Source: Chloroflexota bacterium (GTDB lineage: Bacteria; Chloroflexota; Dormibacteria; Aeolococcales; Aeolococcaceae). Taken from it: DNA of 17,486 nucleotides. The notes below the pieces were generated by a model. That model was given only the letters and a program-made list of their open reading frames with translations, was not told the DNA's origin and searched no databases. Where the stretch lies: NCBI GenBank assembly GCA_003491925.1, contig DNAU01000294.1, forward strand, positions 699 to 18,184, given 5' to 3'. The number at the start of each line of letters is the position of its first letter. Within the stretch, counting starts at the first letter, position 1. Both the position numbers and the translations under genes were made by a program. Shown here in pieces: positions 15,562 to 17,486 of the stretch.

Positions 15562-16043
15562 CTGAGCCGGGCGGCGCCGTCCACATTGAGCTCACGGTGA
15601 ACGGACGTCAGCGCGTGCTCGAAGCATCGCCGCATCAGTCGCTGCTCACTCTGCTTCGCGATGACCTGGGCCTGACCGGAACCAAGTCCTGCTGCCTGGT
15701 CGGTGAGTGCGGAGCGTGCACGGTGAGCCTGAATGGCCGGGTCGTCGACTCCTGCCTGGTGCTCGCCGCCGAGGCCGACGGCGCCGAGCTCGTCACCATC
15801 GAGGGACTGGCCGCGGACGGCTCTCTGATCCCGCTGCAGCGGGCCTTCCTCGAGAAGGGTGCCTCCCAGTGCGGCTACTGCACCCCCGGCCAGGTCATGG
15901 CCGCCCGCGACCTGCTGAAGCGGATCCGGCACCCCACCGAGGTCGAGATCCAGGAGGGGATGGGCGGCAACCTCTGCCGGTGCGGCTGCTACTACCAGAT
16001 CGTCGAGGCGGTGCTCGCGGCCGCCGACCTGGCGGATCGGTGA
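15558..16043 (+). CDS. 2Fe-2S subunit of a molybdenum hydroxylase (CoxS/XdhC-small type)
   Basis: This 161-residue small subunit carries two 2Fe-2S clusters that pass electrons from molybdenum to FAD. The plant-type cluster uses C46, C51, C54 and C66 (CCLVGECGAC, then VVDSC). The second cluster uses C105 and C108 (CGYCTPG) and C140 and C142 (CRCGC). C45 is an extra cysteine where a glycine is usual (KEGC in relatives, KSCC here), and C144 is also additional. The GTG at 15558 overlaps the regulator stop as GTGA, and its stop overlaps the large-subunit start the same way. There is no strong ribosome site, so translation probably depends on coupling. No FAD-subunit gene lies beside it within the window. 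Confidence 0.94.
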   Translation: MTEPGGAVHIELTVNGRQRVLEASPHQSLLTLLRDDLGLTGTKSCCLVGECGACTVSLNGRVVDSCLVLAAEADGAELVTIEGLAADGSLIPLQRAFLEKGASQCGYCTPGQVMAARDLLKRIRHPTEVEIQEGMGGNLCRCGCYYQIVEAVLAAADLADR

Positions 16044-17486
16044 GCGGGCAGATCGGGGTGCCCGCAGAGCGCGTTGGCGGGCTGGCGCGCGTCACCGGCG
16101 CCTACCAGTACGTCGGTGACATCCGCCTGGCGGACGTGCTCCACGTCAAGCTGGTCACCCTTCCCTGCGCCCATGCCCGCATCCGGAGCGTCGACCCGAG
16201 CGCCGCCGAGCGGGTCCCCGGGGTCCGGCTGGTGCTGACGGCGGCAAACCTGCCCCAGCCGATGCCCCGGTTTGGCCCCCAGTTCCAGGACCGGCCGGTG
16301 CTCGCCGTGGACGAGACCAAGTACCACGGCGAACCGGTGGCGGCGGTCGCCGCCGACAACGAGGATGCCGCCGAGGAGGGCGCCCGGCTGGTGCGGGTCG
16401 ACTACCTGGAGCTGCCCCACGTCGTGAGCGTCGCCGCAGCCTTGGCGCCGGACGCCCCGCTGGTCCAGGACCCCGCGCTCCGCCCGGGGGACCCGCGCGC
16501 CCGGACCAACGTCCTGCGCGAGCACCGCTTCGGCTGGGGGGAGATCGCTGGGGTGTCGAGTGACCTCGTCGTCGAGGGCACCTACACCTTTCCGATGGTG
16601 ACCCACTTCGCCATCGAGCCCCACGGGTTCATGGCCGCCCCCGATGGCGATGGGGTGGTGATCTGGAGCTCGATCCAGCACCCCTACTGGCTCCAGAAGA
16701 TCATGGCCCAGATCCTCCGCCTGCCGCTCGCCAGGGTTCGGGTGATCGCTCCCGATCCGGGCGGCGCCTTCGGCGGCAAGCAGATGGCGAAATTCGAGCC
16801 GCTCGTCGCCTTCATGGCGCTCCGGACCGGCCGGCCGGTCCGGCTCATCCTCACCCTCGAGGAGACCTTCCAGGCGGTGCGGCGCAACTCGGCCGAAATC
16901 AGGGTTCGGACCGGATTCCGTTCGGACGGCGCGATCACCTTCCGCGAGATCGATGTGAACTACCTGCTGGGAGCGTATGCGGACATCGCGGATCGGACGG
17001 TGAGCAAGGGCAGCTACAGCTCCAACGGCCCGTATCGCGTCCCGGCCGCGCGGATCGTGGCGCGGGGCATCCTCTCCCACACCACCCCTTCCTGCGCCTT
17101 TCGTGGCTTCGGAACGCCCCAGCCGAACTGGGCGGTCGAGTCGAATATGAACGAGGCGGCGCGGGAACTGGGGATCGACCCCGTGGAGCTTCGCCTCCGC
17201 AACCTCGCCCGCCGGGGCGAGGCGTTCATCCCCGGCGACACCCCCGTCGACGGCGAGTGGGAGCAGACGGTCCGCCGGGCCGCCGAGCTGATCGGCTGGG
17301 GGAAGCCGCTGCCGGCGGGCTGCGGACGGGGCATCGCCGTCGGCATCAAGTCCGGGCCGACCACCGGTCTCTCCTACTCGACGGTCCGGCTGCTCGCCGA
17401 TGGCAGCGCCATCGTCTCCGCCGGCACATCCGACATGGGCCAAGGATCCCGCACCCTCTTCGCCCAGATCACGGCCGAGGAGCTCG
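16040..17486 (+). CDS. molybdopterin-binding large subunit of a xanthine-dehydrogenase-family enzyme (partial)
   Basis: This is the catalytic subunit binding the molybdenum cofactor. The frame stays open to the window edge, giving about 482 residues, so the C-terminal part is missing. The start is GTG at 16040, overlapping the 2Fe-2S stop (GTGA). The N-terminal domain begins VSGQIGVPAERVGGLARVTG and YVGDIRLADVLHVKLV. Next come the FGGK loop PDPGGAFGGKQM (239-250), AFRGFGTPQ (about 354-362, the region of the active-site arginine), and GTSDMGQGSRT near the cut end. Motif order is the usual xanthine-dehydrogenase one, unlike the fused hydroxylase at the left. The AYRCSF active-site loop of form I CO dehydrogenase is absent, so CO is an unlikely substrate. 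The catalytic glutamate lies beyond the window. Confidence 0.93.
   Translation, partial: MSGQIGVPAERVGGLARVTGAYQYVGDIRLADVLHVKLVTLPCAHARIRSVDPSAAERVPGVRLVLTAANLPQPMPRFGPQFQDRPVLAVDETKYHGEPVAAVAADNEDAAEEGARLVRVDYLELPHVVSVAAALAPDAPLVQDPALRPGDPRARTNVLREHRFGWGEIAGVSSDLVVEGTYTFPMVTHFAIEPHGFMAAPDGDGVVIWSSIQHPYWLQKIMAQILRLPLARVRVIAPDPGGAFGGKQMAKFEPLVAFMALRTGRPVRLILTLEETFQAVRRNSAEIRVRTGFRSDGAITFREIDVNYLLGAYADIADRTVSKGSYSSNGPYRVPAARIVARGILSHTTPSCAFRGFGTPQPNWAVESNMNEAARELGIDPVELRLRNLARRGEAFIPGDTPVDGEWEQTVRRAAELIGWGKPLPAGCGRGIAVGIKSGPTTGLSYSTVRLLADGSAIVSAGTSDMGQGSRTLFAQITAEEL

Noticed and set aside
15992..17443. Minus-strand open frame of 483 residues opposite the large subunit
   Set aside because: The plus-strand frame has FGGK, AFRGFG and GQG motifs and continues off the window, so the minus frame is a shadow.
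3896..17486. Anaerobic phenol pathway (phenylphosphate synthase plus 4-hydroxybenzoyl-CoA reductase)
   Set aside because: No UbiD-like carboxylase or CoA ligase is seen, and the FAD subunit lacks the extra 4Fe-4S loop of HcrB.
15558..17486. Form I CO dehydrogenase
   Set aside because: The large subunit reads AFRGFGTPQ in the active-site arginine region and has no AYRCSF loop.

Overview
This is a GC-rich window with GTG starts, tightly overlapping genes and strong Shine-Dalgarno sites. It looks like an environmental bacterium of an actinobacterial or Chloroflexota-type lineage. There is no rRNA, tRNA, CRISPR array, transposase or other mobile-element gene that would place it more precisely. 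Nearly all of it is one catabolic-looking neighbourhood of molybdenum hydroxylases, a split transketolase and two unusual dikinase-type phosphotransferase proteins. The substrate is not evident.

Layout, left to right. (1) Positions 32-1108, minus strand: an XdhC/CoxI-type maturation factor. It is divergent from (2) 1238-3883, plus strand: a single-chain molybdenum hydroxylase with a 2Fe-2S domain fused to an IorB/NicB-like molybdopterin domain. (3) 3896-11939, minus strand: eight co-directional genes with gaps of -4 to +69 bp, probably one operon. In transcription order these are a PPDK-like protein without the PEP/pyruvate barrel, a cupin, transketolase N- and C-terminal subunits, an SDR dehydrogenase, an MBL-fold hydrolase, an HPr-kinase-like P-loop protein, and a CoxM-type FAD subunit. 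(4) 11940-12373: a 434-bp divergent control region. It carries three direct copies of an operator-like sequence spaced 21-22 bp, and a leader that could fold over the downstream ribosome-binding site. (5) 12374 to the window end, plus strand: a DUF1097-like membrane protein, a PEP-utilising phosphohistidine protein without an ATP-grasp domain, a GntR/FCD regulator, a 2Fe-2S subunit, and a molybdopterin large subunit cut by the window edge. The last three genes are joined by GTGA overlaps.

How they may work together (inference). The FCD regulator probably controls both arms from the central operator cluster. The separate FAD, 2Fe-2S and large subunits would form one heterotrimeric xanthine-dehydrogenase-family enzyme, although the FAD gene lies about 10 kb away on the other strand. 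The fused enzyme would be a second, FAD-free hydroxylase, and XdhC would supply sulfurated cofactor to one or both. The two phosphohistidine proteins resemble the split design of phenylphosphate synthase, with the ATP-binding and histidine domains on different chains. Together they may phosphorylate an organic substrate or intermediate that feeds the SDR and transketolase. Of everything here, this pairing of dikinase-like proteins with Mo hydroxylases and a split transketolase is the best candidate for an undescribed pathway.
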